From: Cellulosilyticum lentocellum DSM 5427
Lineage (GTDB): Bacteria; Bacillota; Clostridia; Lachnospirales; Cellulosilyticaceae
Direction: 5' to 3'
Assembly: GCF_000178835.2 (NCBI RefSeq)
Contig: NC_015275.1
Coordinates: forward strand, 1,571,001-1,635,000
Length of the DNA: 64,000 nucleotides
The notes beneath the pieces are model-generated. The model made no database searches, was not told the origin of the DNA, and was given only the letters and a program-made list of their open reading frames with translations. This document shows, in pieces, positions 36,121-43,717 of the stretch (the stretch's first letter is position 1; each line of letters opens with the position of its first letter). A program made the translations under genes and the position numbers.

Positions 36121-37020
36121 TTATGCGTGCTGATCCCAGTATTCTGCTTCTAACTCATTTGGCGTTTTATATCCAATCGCACCGTGGGGAAGACGATTGT
36201 TATATAGATTTTCAATGTACTCGAAAATATCTAGTCGAAGTTCCTCTAGGGTATGATAGCTTCTGCGATTGGTGCGATTCTTTTTGAGATATTTGAAAAA
36301 ACTTTCACAACAAGCATTATCGAAAGGGTATCCTTTTTTAGAAAATGACTGCACAACATTATAGGAATCTAAGAGATTTCTAAATGCAAAAGCAGTATAC
36401 TCAGCTCCCTGGTCAGAGTGAAATATGAGTCCATACTGAACATGACGGCTTTTATAAGCCTTATTAAAAGCTGACATTGTTAAGGTGACATCGTGGTTGC
36501 TAGCTATGTGCCAACCAATGATTTTTCTAGAAAACAAGTCCATGACAATGCAAAGATAATACCATTTACCATTAACTTTTATGTAAGTGAAATCACTAGC
36601 CCAGACAAGATTTGGAGCCTTTTGGTTAAATTCCTGATGGAGGTGATTATCGCATTCTCCCTGATTGTGATGTTTTACTCTACAAGGTTTATCTGTAGAC
36701 ATTTTAGGAAGAGACATTGATTGCATCAGTCGGTACACTCGTCCCACGCTGATGTTTATACCATAATCACGACTGAGGATATATGTAATTTTATAAGCAC
36801 CAAGACATTTATCATAGTCAGAATAAATCTGAAGAATGACACGTTTGATATTTAGATTCTCTTTTACTCTTGGAGCAGGTTCGGAGTTGAAGTGCTTATA
36901 GTAAGTGCTGCGATTTACGTTAAGTACGCGGCAAAGGGTTTTAATATCATGCTGAAAACGTAGTTTATAAACAGCATCTAGTCGCTCAGAGAGTGTGGCG
37001 TGAATATGGCAATCGCTTTT
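36121..37020 (-). CDS. IS3-family transposase OrfB (DDE integrase core)
   Basis: The frame is open for 299 codons from just after the poly-A run shared with orfA. It starts with an HTH_21-like part (HATLSERLDAVYKLRFQHDI, LCRVLNVNRSTYYKHF) and continues with the rve core: VWASDFTYIKV with the first Asp, LIFHSDQGAEYTA with the second, and NACCESFFKYLK with the Glu. It ends NELEAEYWDQHA. There is no ATG near its start, so it depends on ribosomal frameshifting from orfA. A GTG at 36747 would give only a truncated protein. Confidence 0.8.
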   Translation of the reverse strand, partial: KSDCHIHATLSERLDAVYKLRFQHDIKTLCRVLNVNRSTYYKHFNSEPAPRVKENLNIKRVILQIYSDYDKCLGAYKITYILSRDYGINISVGRVYRLMQSMSLPKMSTDKPCRVKHHNQGECDNHLHQEFNQKAPNLVWASDFTYIKVNGKWYYLCIVMDLFSRKIIGWHIASNHDVTLTMSAFNKAYKSRHVQYGLIFHSDQGAEYTAFAFRNLLDSYNVVQSFSKKGYPFDNACCESFFKYLKKNRTNRRSYHTLEELRLDIFEYIENLYNNRLPHGAIGYKTPNELEAEYWDQHA

Positions 37021-37261
37021 TTAATATGAGGTTCTCTTCCTCAAGTTGAGCCATTCTTTTTTGCATTTCTTTAATTTGTTTAGCAGTTAGGACTTTGCCA
37101 TCATCGGTTTCAACAGTAGAATATTGTTTAATCCATTTAGCGAGAGAAGTCTGTGAAATATCATATTCTTGGCAGAGAGAAGTCTGAGTTTTGCCATTAT
37201 GATAAAGTGCAACGATTGATTTTTTAAAATCTTCATCATAACGAGTTTGTTTAGTTGCCAT
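36986..37261 (-). CDS. IS3-family transposase OrfA
   Basis: 91 aa. An HTH (DEDFKKSIVALYHNGKTQTSLCQEYDISQTSLAKWIKQY) is followed by a leucine-zipper-like helix (IKEMQKRMAQLEEENLILKK). The family usually continues LKKAIAIF after this helix. Here the frame turns into RLPYSRHTL and stops. The family sequence is found in the next frame, right after a run of six As (37017-37022). This suggests loss of one A in the slippery run, so this copy may be poorly active. Confidence 0.8.
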   Translation of the reverse strand: MATKQTRYDEDFKKSIVALYHNGKTQTSLCQEYDISQTSLAKWIKQYSTVETDDGKVLTAKQIKEMQKRMAQLEEENLILKKRLPYSRHTL

Positions 37262-37559
37262 GTGGGCACCTCCTTTTGTGTCTACTTTAATATAATCACT
37301 AATATCAAATCGTGTCTACTTATTTAATATAGATCCATATAGAGCTAATGGCTATATATGATATAGCATAACATTATAAGAATACTATTTGATTTTGATT
37401 TTGATTTTGTAAAATATACTTAAATATTAGAATTTACATTTGCGAAAATTGAATATAAATGACAAAAAGCGACAATAATTTGAAACACTAATATGCTATA
37501 TTAATGGTATAAAGAAATGATAACTTTGATATATAAAGTATGGAAAAAGGAGTGTTAAA

Positions 37560-39581
37560 ATGAATGCTAAAATGAATGAGTCAGATATTGAAGTTTTGAT
37601 AGATGAAATAAACACTGTAATGGAAATTAAAAAGGAAAATAAAGGATATAAGATGATTGAAAATATTTTGATGGCATATAAGAGAAGACTAAAAGATATA
37701 AAAAGGATACTTACTAAAAAAGAGTATAAATTAGTTTTTATTGGTTCACCTGGAGATGGAAAGACTACTGCGATTTGTAACTTATTGAATCTTTTAGAAA
37801 AGGAAAAAGGAGGGAAAAAATTAGATGAGATTTCTTTACTCTCCGTAGGTGGAGGAAGAACTACTATAGCTGATGTTAAGATAAGAAAGACATCTGGTAA
37901 AACAAGTATTATTATTGAACCTAGATCGGAACAGGTACAAAATAATTTGATAAGTGATTTTTGTAGATATTATTTATCTAAGAAAAGAAAGCAAGATATT
38001 TATAATCAAGAGGATAAATATATTAACAAAAATGTAGATTTAGATGAGGTAGAACATTCATCTGAAATTTTAAGATGCATAAGAAATATGGCAGGATTCT
38101 CCAGCGAAAATCAAGTTATAGAATATATTAAAAATGAAGATATTAAAACTAATGATGAATTTGAAAAATGTATTTTAAAGAGAATTGGTTTAGAAAAAAG
38201 AAAAGATAATAAGATTGAATTTAACGAAGAAGATTTTTGTGTATGGTTAAAGCGAGAGTTTAATAGAATAAATTTTGGATACAATGAAAAAATAAGTATT
38301 CCAGAAAAGATTAATATTTTAATTAATGAAAAAGATTATAATTTAAAACTTGCATCTTATATTAAAGAAATAATTGATACTAGGGGAATTGATTCTAGTA
38401 GTAGGGATGGTTTATACAATTATTTATTTCAAGAAGATACTATTTGTATTTTGACTGATCGATATGAACATGCTCCTAAAGCAGAGAATAAAGAAATCCT
38501 TTCAAAATGGATATTAAAAGAAAATAAAGATGTCATTGGAAAAACAGCGTTAACAGTACTATATAGAAAAGGTGAGTTATCAACAGTAAATGAATGCAAC
38601 AATGATGAAAATGAAGGTGAACGTATAAAAAGAGAAGAAATGGAGCAAATGATAGATAATCCACATACTCCATTAAATTATAATAGTGAAAATACTATTT
38701 TTATTAACCCATGTTCTTGTTATAAAATTAATAAAACTGAAGAAGAAAAAAGGATTGATGGTAAAATAAGGCTTGTCGAAAAATCAATAGTTGATAAATA
38801 TTATTCTGAAATTGCAGAACAAAATAATAGAGATTTTTTTGAATGTATAAATAATATTATTATAAGAAATAGAAATAGATTACTCAAAGAATGTGACAAG
38901 ATCAAAGAGAATATAGATAGTTTAGTGAGTAAGAATACATTAGAATTAAATACAAAAGAACAACAAGAATTAGACATAATTGCACAAGCGATTACGGATG
39001 CGACTAAAATAGCACTAGATGCAGATTATGGTTTTGAGGGAAAGTTTTATAATATTTTACAGCAATACTACTATAGTACTTTAAGAGCATTATCCATAAG
39101 ATATGGTGGAATTAATCCATATACGTGCTCTAGAGATGATAAGGGTAAAGATTATTATCATTATCGAAACAATATTTATGATGAGACAGAAATTAGTGTA
39201 AAAAATCAATTGCTTGAAAATATTAAGCAAGCAAAGTCTTTAATAGATTTAAAGTTGGCTGCTACTACAGACGATTTTGTAAAAACATTAACGGATGGTT
39301 TTACCTTAATTATTAATGAAAAATATTTACAAATGTTAAATGAAATTTCATTAAATAGATATAATGATATGTTGAAGATATTTACTCCTCTTGATGATAC
39401 AAATCACTTTTGGAAAAGAGTAGATGAAAGAGTAAGAGAAGGGGGCAGAGGAGTTAAAAATGACGTTATTGATATTTATAAACAACATATAAGATTACAA
39501 CAAATGGATGAGGTTTTCAAAAAAGGGACATTGGAGGAACTAAAGATATTTTTTAAATATATTAGTGATCTTTTTGTTTAG
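37560..39581 (+). CDS. P-loop NTPase, candidate defence protein paired with DUF4062 protein
   Basis: A 673-residue soluble protein. After a helical start it has Walker A GSPGDGKTT (62-70), then SLLSVGGGRTTIADVKI (about 90-110), like a switch region, and IIIEPRSEQ. TICILTDRYEHAP near residue 300 may hold Walker B. The C-terminal half is helical, with many charged residues. It does not look like AbiEii, SMC or a restriction NTPase, and I do not recognise the family. It has an AAAGGAG site and its own promoter region. The next gene (DUF4062) starts 71 bases downstream, so the two form an operon beside attR. AT content and codon use match the 26563 gene. Confidence 0.6.
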   Translation: MNAKMNESDIEVLIDEINTVMEIKKENKGYKMIENILMAYKRRLKDIKRILTKKEYKLVFIGSPGDGKTTAICNLLNLLEKEKGGKKLDEISLLSVGGGRTTIADVKIRKTSGKTSIIIEPRSEQVQNNLISDFCRYYLSKKRKQDIYNQEDKYINKNVDLDEVEHSSEILRCIRNMAGFSSENQVIEYIKNEDIKTNDEFEKCILKRIGLEKRKDNKIEFNEEDFCVWLKREFNRINFGYNEKISIPEKINILINEKDYNLKLASYIKEIIDTRGIDSSSRDGLYNYLFQEDTICILTDRYEHAPKAENKEILSKWILKENKDVIGKTALTVLYRKGELSTVNECNNDENEGERIKREEMEQMIDNPHTPLNYNSENTIFINPCSCYKINKTEEEKRIDGKIRLVEKSIVDKYYSEIAEQNNRDFFECINNIIIRNRNRLLKECDKIKENIDSLVSKNTLELNTKEQQELDIIAQAITDATKIALDADYGFEGKFYNILQQYYYSTLRALSIRYGGINPYTCSRDDKGKDYYHYRNNIYDETEISVKNQLLENIKQAKSLIDLKLAATTDDFVKTLTDGFTLIINEKYLQMLNEISLNRYNDMLKIFTPLDDTNHFWKRVDERVREGGRGVKNDVIDIYKQHIRLQQMDEVFKKGTLEELKIFFKYISDLFV

Positions 39582-39652
39582 TGAGGTATTTTTTTAATAC
39601 ATTAGATTGAAAATACAATATATGTGGATATATTAAATAAGTTAAGGAAGAG

Positions 39653-40633
39653 ATGGAAAGTAAAATGGCTATTCCAAGAGTGTTTGTGAGTTCAACTTGT
39701 TATGATTTAAAGTATATAAGGGAAAATATAAAATATTTTATAAGGACAATTGGGTATGAACCTATATTAAGTGAAGAAGGAGATGTTTTCTATAATCCTT
39801 TGATACATACACATGATTCATGTATAGAAGAAGTAAAAAATTGCCAAATTTTTGTACTAATAATAGGAGGGAGATATGGGGGGAAATATAACCAAACAGA
39901 GATATCAATCACTAATATGGAATATAATAAAGCTGTAGAAATTGGTTTGCCTATATTTGCATTAGTAGAACAATCTGTTTATTCAGAACATCATCTGTAT
40001 ACGATAAATTGTAAAAAAAACGAAAGTATATGTCAAAAGATAGAATATCCATCGGTTGACAATATAGCTATATTTAAATTTCTTGATAAAGTCCGTAAGA
40101 ACTCAGTTAATAATGCAATTTTTGCATTTAAGGATTTTTCTGATATTGAGGCATATTTAAAGAAGCAATGGGCGGGCATGATGTATAGTTTCTTATCTAA
40201 CAATAAGCAAGTAAAAACTGTTACTGGATTGTTTGAAAGTATTTCTGATGCTACAAAAAGGATTGAGCTGTTTACTAAAGAAATCGCTAAGCATGCTGGA
40301 AATGAGACAACTCAGGCAAATATTGAAATATATGATGCAATCTTTAAATGTGATGTTATAAGAACTATGACATTGTGGAAAATAGTCCCCACTCCTGAAA
40401 GAATATTAAAGAATGAGACATTTGATGAGTTTTGTAATAATGAGTTACAAATATTTGATGAGGATAATGAAGAGATGTTAAACACAATTATTGAGGGAGG
40501 CCCACCATATCAGATAGGTGCTTCACGTTGTTATGAGAATAGGAAACAATATGATGAGTTAAGAAGTAAGATATTAAGTATTCTTGAGAATAGAAAAATA
40601 GATAAAGATGAATACATAAAAACGAATATTTAG
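39653..40633 (+). CDS. DUF4062 domain protein, candidate defence effector
   Basis: A 326-residue protein. The N-terminal ~105 residues are a clear DUF4062 domain: PRVFVSSTCYDLKYIRENI, then SCIEEVKNCQIFVLIIGGRYG (residues ~56-76), YNQTEISITNMEYNKAVEIG with Glu83 and Glu90, and FALVEQ. DUF4062 is TIR-like in fold and often found in bacterial immune genes. The C-terminal region is helical, with an ending (GGPPYQIGASRCYENRKQYDEL) that I do not recognise. Downstream of the NTPase gene by 71 bases. ATG at 39653 or 39665 are both possible. It is the last gene before attR. Confidence 0.75.
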   Translation: MESKMAIPRVFVSSTCYDLKYIRENIKYFIRTIGYEPILSEEGDVFYNPLIHTHDSCIEEVKNCQIFVLIIGGRYGGKYNQTEISITNMEYNKAVEIGLPIFALVEQSVYSEHHLYTINCKKNESICQKIEYPSVDNIAIFKFLDKVRKNSVNNAIFAFKDFSDIEAYLKKQWAGMMYSFLSNNKQVKTVTGLFESISDATKRIELFTKEIAKHAGNETTQANIEIYDAIFKCDVIRTMTLWKIVPTPERILKNETFDEFCNNELQIFDEDNEEMLNTIIEGGPPYQIGASRCYENRKQYDELRSKILSILENRKIDKDEYIKTNI

Positions 40634-40990
40634 GAATAAAGATTATACTATTATTTGCATTTAGTGGTTCACCTATTAGGGGTGAACTGCAAATATTATT
40701 GTAAATAAATATCCATGATTTAAAGTGAGTAATGAAAGAGAAAAAATAAGAAAGTAGGTATTTTAAATACTTGAAAGATATAGTGTTCTATTGAATATTA
40801 AGGACTTTATTAGAATACATTTTCCGTTCTCTCAAAGTAAAATCATTAGCTGAATTTTTACAGTATATTTACAGTAAAAGGGTTACAAATAATATTAATA
40901 GTAGAAGATAAGTATAGAAAAAGTAGCCTTCAAGTATTGAAATTAAGGGATTTGAAGAGATATCAATACTTTTGTGCTAATATCTGTTTT
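40634..40990. other. Right-end non-coding region of the element with putative integrase arm sites
   Basis: No gene is visible in this AT-rich stretch. It holds TTTACAGT at 40857 and 40868 and GTTACAA at 40882, in the same orientation as the TTTACAGT cluster at 26407-26440. An inverted TATTTGCA... TGCAAATATT pair near 40651-40698 around GGTGAAC repeats may act as a terminator for the DUF4062 gene. Confidence 0.5.
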
Positions 40991-41046
40991 GAGTAACTCA
41001 TTCGTAATGAGTAAGTCGGGGGTTCGAGTCCCCCTTCCAGCTTTAT
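40991..41046 (+). repeat. attR: displaced tRNA-Thr 3' half, right copy of 56-bp repeat
   Basis: Matches attL at 54 of 56 positions. The acceptor 5' strand and D arm are missing, so it is not a tRNA gene. The T stem reads GGGGG/CCCCC here against GCGGG/CCCGC in attL. It is probably the original chromosomal 3' end pushed away by the insertion. Confidence 0.9.
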
Positions 41047-41125
41047 TGAAGCTTCCAAGGTGATTGATGAAAGTAAAATTGAAGCTTATACGTAAGAATA
41101 TACGTAACAGAAAGCTTAATACATA

Positions 41126-41170
41126 AAAATAACGAGCATACGTAAGTTAGATACGTATGCTCGTTATTTT
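41126..41170 (+). terminator. Perfect 19-bp terminator hairpin, probably the original tRNA-Thr terminator
   Basis: AAAATAACGAGCATACGTA and its exact complement flank a 7-base loop. No gene just upstream needs it. It sits 80 bases after attR, where the tRNA-Thr transcript would have ended before the element entered. Confidence 0.75.
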
Positions 41171-41215
41171 ATTTAGCGACTCTATAACATCTTTTTTGTT
41201 TTTTTGGTTGTTTTT

Positions 41216-41569
41216 GATGATGGCCAAAGTTACGAATATGTAGAAACAGAAATGGAAAGCGAAGAAGAAGAGGGAAGAAGCTGGAGCAGTTTTAAATATG
41301 CCAAGCTATTCATGGAGTGCAAGAGCAAGATGAAGAATAAGAAGATCTAAATGTAGAAGTTAGCCTATCAAGATGGAATAAAAACGAAGAGAATGTATGG
41401 TCAATATCATTTAGCAGGCAACTTGATTTAACATCATTAAGACATATGGATGACTTCACAATTTATTTAATGAAGCTTGCACAAAATGGAACGCAAAGTG
41501 ATTGTAGATACATGGAGTGAAAGTGATGAAGTTACACCAAGTAAAGAACCAGAAGCTGATTGGAATTAA
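41216..41569 (+). pseudogene. Frameshifted remnant of an unidentified gene
   Basis: Three coding-like pieces in different frames: DDGQSYEYVETEMESEEEE... (from 41216), EVSLSRWNKNEENVWSISF...YLMKLAQNGTQ (about 41355-41500), and KVIVDTWSESDEVTPSKEP ending at 41569. Together they read as one acidic protein broken by frameshifts. No complete frame or start is left. The 41570-41788 stretch has nothing else visible. Confidence 0.5.
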
Positions 41570-41788
41570 AACAAAGTGTTTTTGATATATGCTAGATGCT
41601 CATAAGAGTGTCAACTTTATATCGCTGGACAGAAGAAAAGCACTAGTTGTAGGACCAGTGCTTAACATATGGGAGTTACGAAAATTTTTATGTACTGTTG
41701 TATATTTAATATATCACAAAAGAAAATGAAAATCAATATCAAAATTTAAATTATAAAAAGTATTTTTTGTTGATAAGGAGGAATATGA

Positions 41789-41944
41789 ATGACAGATAGT
41801 GAACAAAGATATGTTGATACACTTAAAATAGAAAATCAAAGACTTAAGGATGAGATAGCTGCAAAGGTACAGGAAAAGAACCAAGAGAGGGACATAAATA
41901 GAAGGCTTAAGAATGTGATTAAAACCATAGCAGATATGCTATAG
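41789..41944 (+). CDS. Small coiled-coil protein, 51 aa
   Basis: A short ORF with the strong site AAGGAGG 6 bases before its ATG. It begins MTDSEQRYVDTLKIENQRL and is almost all charged helix with heptad-like spacing. It looks like a small phage or element protein. It is followed at once by the ASCH-like gene and is probably co-transcribed with it. Function unknown. Confidence 0.5.
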   Translation: MTDSEQRYVDTLKIENQRLKDEIAAKVQEKNQERDINRRLKNVIKTIADML

Positions 41945-41958
41945 GGGAGGAAAACAAA

Positions 41959-42321
41959 GTAAAAACAGTATTAATTAGTGTTCATGAGAAGTACTGGCAC
42001 ATGATCAAGAACGGAGAAAAGACACTAGAAATCAGAAAAACTAAGCCAGCAGGCATTGAATATCCTTTTAAAGTACTTTGCTATGTAACAGGTGGCAAAG
42101 GTATACAAGGAGAGTTTATTTGTAAAGGTACATTAGTAACTAATGTTTTTCAGCAGCTATGCAATAGAAGTTATCTGAGTCTATATGAGTTATTTGCATA
42201 TGCAAATGGCAAGGACTTGGTTGCATGGGATGTAAGTAGCGTTAAGTCTTATGATATACCAATACAGATTGAAGAAGTAGGTATTAACAGGGCACCACAA
42301 AGTTGGGGCTATATAAAATAA
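41959..42321 (+). CDS. ASCH-like domain protein with damaged start codon
   Basis: Reads VKTVLISVHEKYWHMIKNGEKTLEIRKTKP and later GKGIQGEFICKGTLVTN and INRAPQSWGYIK, the pattern of small phage-borne ASCH-like (RNA-binding, PUA-related) proteins. A strong GGGGAGG ends 8 bases before codon GTA at 41959, the place where a start codon is expected. GTA is not a start codon, and the next in-frame ATG (42001) would remove the conserved first strand. So translation is probably reduced, or the gene is recently inactivated by GTG to GTA. Confidence 0.55.
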   Translation, partial: VKTVLISVHEKYWHMIKNGEKTLEIRKTKPAGIEYPFKVLCYVTGGKGIQGEFICKGTLVTNVFQQLCNRSYLSLYELFAYANGKDLVAWDVSSVKSYDIPIQIEEVGINRAPQSWGYIK

Positions 42322-42399
42322 CTTTTTTAATCAGTAATAGTGGAAGAATTAAAAAAACGCTATGGTTTATAAATAGCGGTTGAAGAACTATATGTAGAA

Positions 42400-42657
42400 C
42401 TAATTTGAGTCTTCTCTATCAATATGATTCGTATCTTTACTTTTCATATTATAAGAGACTACTAAGAAAATTATACCAGGGAGCAAGAAACATATTACAG
42501 CCATAATCACAGAGGCTCCAAAACCTAATACTGGTGGACGATTTGTTATTTTCATAAAATAATAATCTAGGTAAATTGATACAAAGAATACAAGAGTAAA
42601 TAATATTCCAAGGACACACAAAATAACTCTTGCTATTTTTTTTAGTGTTTTTTTCAA
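42400..42657 (-). CDS. Small membrane protein, two helices
   Basis: About 85 residues. A basic start (LKKTLKKIARV) is followed by two hydrophobic helices (ILCVLGILFTLVFFVSIYL and GFGASVIMAVICFLLPGIIFL) and an acidic tail (HIDREDSN). TTG at 42657 fits the AAAGG site better than the ATG three codons upstream, which touches it. It forms a minus-strand pair with the next small membrane gene. Unknown function. Confidence 0.5.
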   Translation of the reverse strand: MKKTLKKIARVILCVLGILFTLVFFVSIYLDYYFMKITNRPPVLGFGASVIMAVICFLLPGIIFLVVSYNMKSKDTNHIDREDSN

Positions 42658-42723
42658 TGCAATCATCCTTTCTTTAAGGTGATTGTATAATATTTAGAAA
42701 ATTTATTCAATATAGGTTTAAAA

Positions 42724-42897
42724 TTAATCTTTGTTCTTTTTAAACAGGTTTATAGCAGCAGTATATAAAGTTCCTACGATAAACATAAGAGGAATTATGA
42801 GTAGGTAGTCCATTGAGAACGAAAATATGTTTTTGGTTATAAGGTCATAAAGCAATATTGTAATAAAACATGGGATAAAGATATTCAAAAATTTCAA
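42724..42897 (-). CDS. Small membrane protein, 57 aa
   Basis: Hydrophobic protein with two helices, starting LKFLNIFIPCFITILLYDL, ending in a basic LFKKNKD tail. TTG at 42897 is 8 bases after AAAGGAG, so I prefer it over longer starts. It is upstream of, and probably co-transcribed with, the gene at 42400-42657. No family recognised. Confidence 0.45.
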   Translation of the reverse strand: MKFLNIFIPCFITILLYDLITKNIFSFSMDYLLIIPLMFIVGTLYTAAINLFKKNKD

Positions 42898-42988
42898 ACA
42901 AATCACTCCTTTAAAAAGAAGTATAAGGGAGAAAATAGATAATAGCAATTTAAATTTGACTTTTGTTTAGGTTGGAAGGAGAGAAATT

Positions 42989-43129
42989 ATGGATATTTAC
43001 AAGAATGAAGAGAAGAAATGTGAGTGTTGGAAGTGTGAGCTTCAAGATACTTGCCCTTATAAGGACAAATATCAGAGACTTACAAGAACATCAAAAGGGG
43101 CATTAGGTCTTTGTAAAAAATTGAAATAA
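42989..43129 (+). CDS. Cys-rich mini-protein, 46 aa
   Basis: A short ORF with GGAAGGAGAG just before its ATG. It reads KKCECWKCELQDTCPYKDKY, with Cys in CxCxxC and C plus a later LCKK. Spacing suggests a metal-binding knuckle. It begins a run of three small tandem genes (42989, 43139, 43417) on the plus strand. Function unknown. Confidence 0.5.
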   Translation: MDIYKNEEKKCECWKCELQDTCPYKDKYQRLTRTSKGALGLCKKLK

Positions 43130-43138
43130 GGTGATCAT

Positions 43139-43405
43139 TTGAAAATATATGAGGGAATGGAACTAAAGTTCAAAATACCTGGACATATATGCGAAGGTAA
43201 AATTGAAAAGTTCTGGTTTAGGGAATCTCTTTACCCAGGCGAAAATGAAAAAGAAAGATGGCTAATAATTAAAGGTAAAAGAGAAGATGGACGTGGATGT
43301 GGATTACTAATACAGGATAAGAATTTAAAAGAGTACATAGCTAAACAAGATACAACAAATGTATTAGTAGATAGAGTTAAATTTGAACAGTTAAGCATTT
43401 TTTAG
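43139..43405 (+). CDS. Hypothetical protein, 88 aa
   Basis: A beta-rich small protein (IYEGMELKFKIPGHICEGKIEKFWF ... ERWLIIKGKREDGRGCGLLIQD). TTG start with AAGGTGAT upstream, 9 bases after the preceding mini-gene. Probably in one transcript with it. No family recognised; it looks like a small phage-type accessory protein. Confidence 0.55.
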   Translation: MKIYEGMELKFKIPGHICEGKIEKFWFRESLYPGENEKERWLIIKGKREDGRGCGLLIQDKNLKEYIAKQDTTNVLVDRVKFEQLSIF

Positions 43406-43416
43406 AAGGTGTATCA

Positions 43417-43617
43417 ATGAAGGGAAAGATAGAAGGACAAGTAAGCTTAAATACCTTATATAGGACACAATGTTTACTAGATAAGATTAAACCATGCAAC
43501 ATCTATAACGCTGGTAAAGTGGCTATAAACTGTGGAGAAGATTGTAAGTTTGGATGTTGCAATAATTGTGAACAAAAAGGAATGTGTGGAGCAGCATGTA
43601 ATAACCGAATAAGGTAA
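43417..43617 (+). CDS. Cys-rich small protein, 66 aa
   Basis: The ATG follows AGAAGGTG. The C-terminal half is dense in Cys: NCGEDCKFGCCNNCEQKGMCGAACN. Such clusters bind metal or form disulfides. The protein has no signal peptide, so metal binding is more likely. It ends the three-gene run of small proteins. Similar Cys-rich ORFs occur in clostridial phages. The role is unknown. Confidence 0.55.
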   Translation: MKGKIEGQVSLNTLYRTQCLLDKIKPCNIYNAGKVAINCGEDCKFGCCNNCEQKGMCGAACNNRIR

Positions 43618-43670
43618 AACAAAATGAATTTTTAAATTATGATTATGGCTGTAAAAGGACCGGATTAAAA

Positions 43671-43701
43671 AATACCCCATAAATAGACTATGGAGTATTA
43701 A
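43671..43701. terminator. Hairpin between convergent genes
   Basis: AATAC-CCATA pairs with TATGG-GTATT with one mismatch. It separates the Cys-rich gene from the convergent lipoprotein gene. T-runs are weak. Confidence 0.5.
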
Positions 43702-43717
43702 CACCTGTAATAAACCT

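Larger units (their letters stand above)
36080..37318 (-). mobile_element. IS3-family insertion sequence (about 1.24 kb)
   Basis: Contains orfA and orfB on the minus strand, flanked by inverted GACACGATTTG (36081-36091 and, reversed, 37306-37316). The ends probably begin with TGGACACG and TAGACACG. No clear target duplication is seen next to them, so the exact limits may shift by a few bases. It has inserted between the resolvase gene and the NTPase-DUF4062 cargo genes. Confidence 0.8.

Noticed and set aside
37376-37400. GATTTT repeated three times upstream of the NTPase gene
   Set aside because: A short AT-rich tandem repeat without inverted symmetry. It may be chance in this AT-rich DNA.
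26292-41046. Complete prophage
   Set aside because: No terminase, portal, capsid, tail or lysis gene is found between the repeats. Only integration, control, replication and cargo genes are present.
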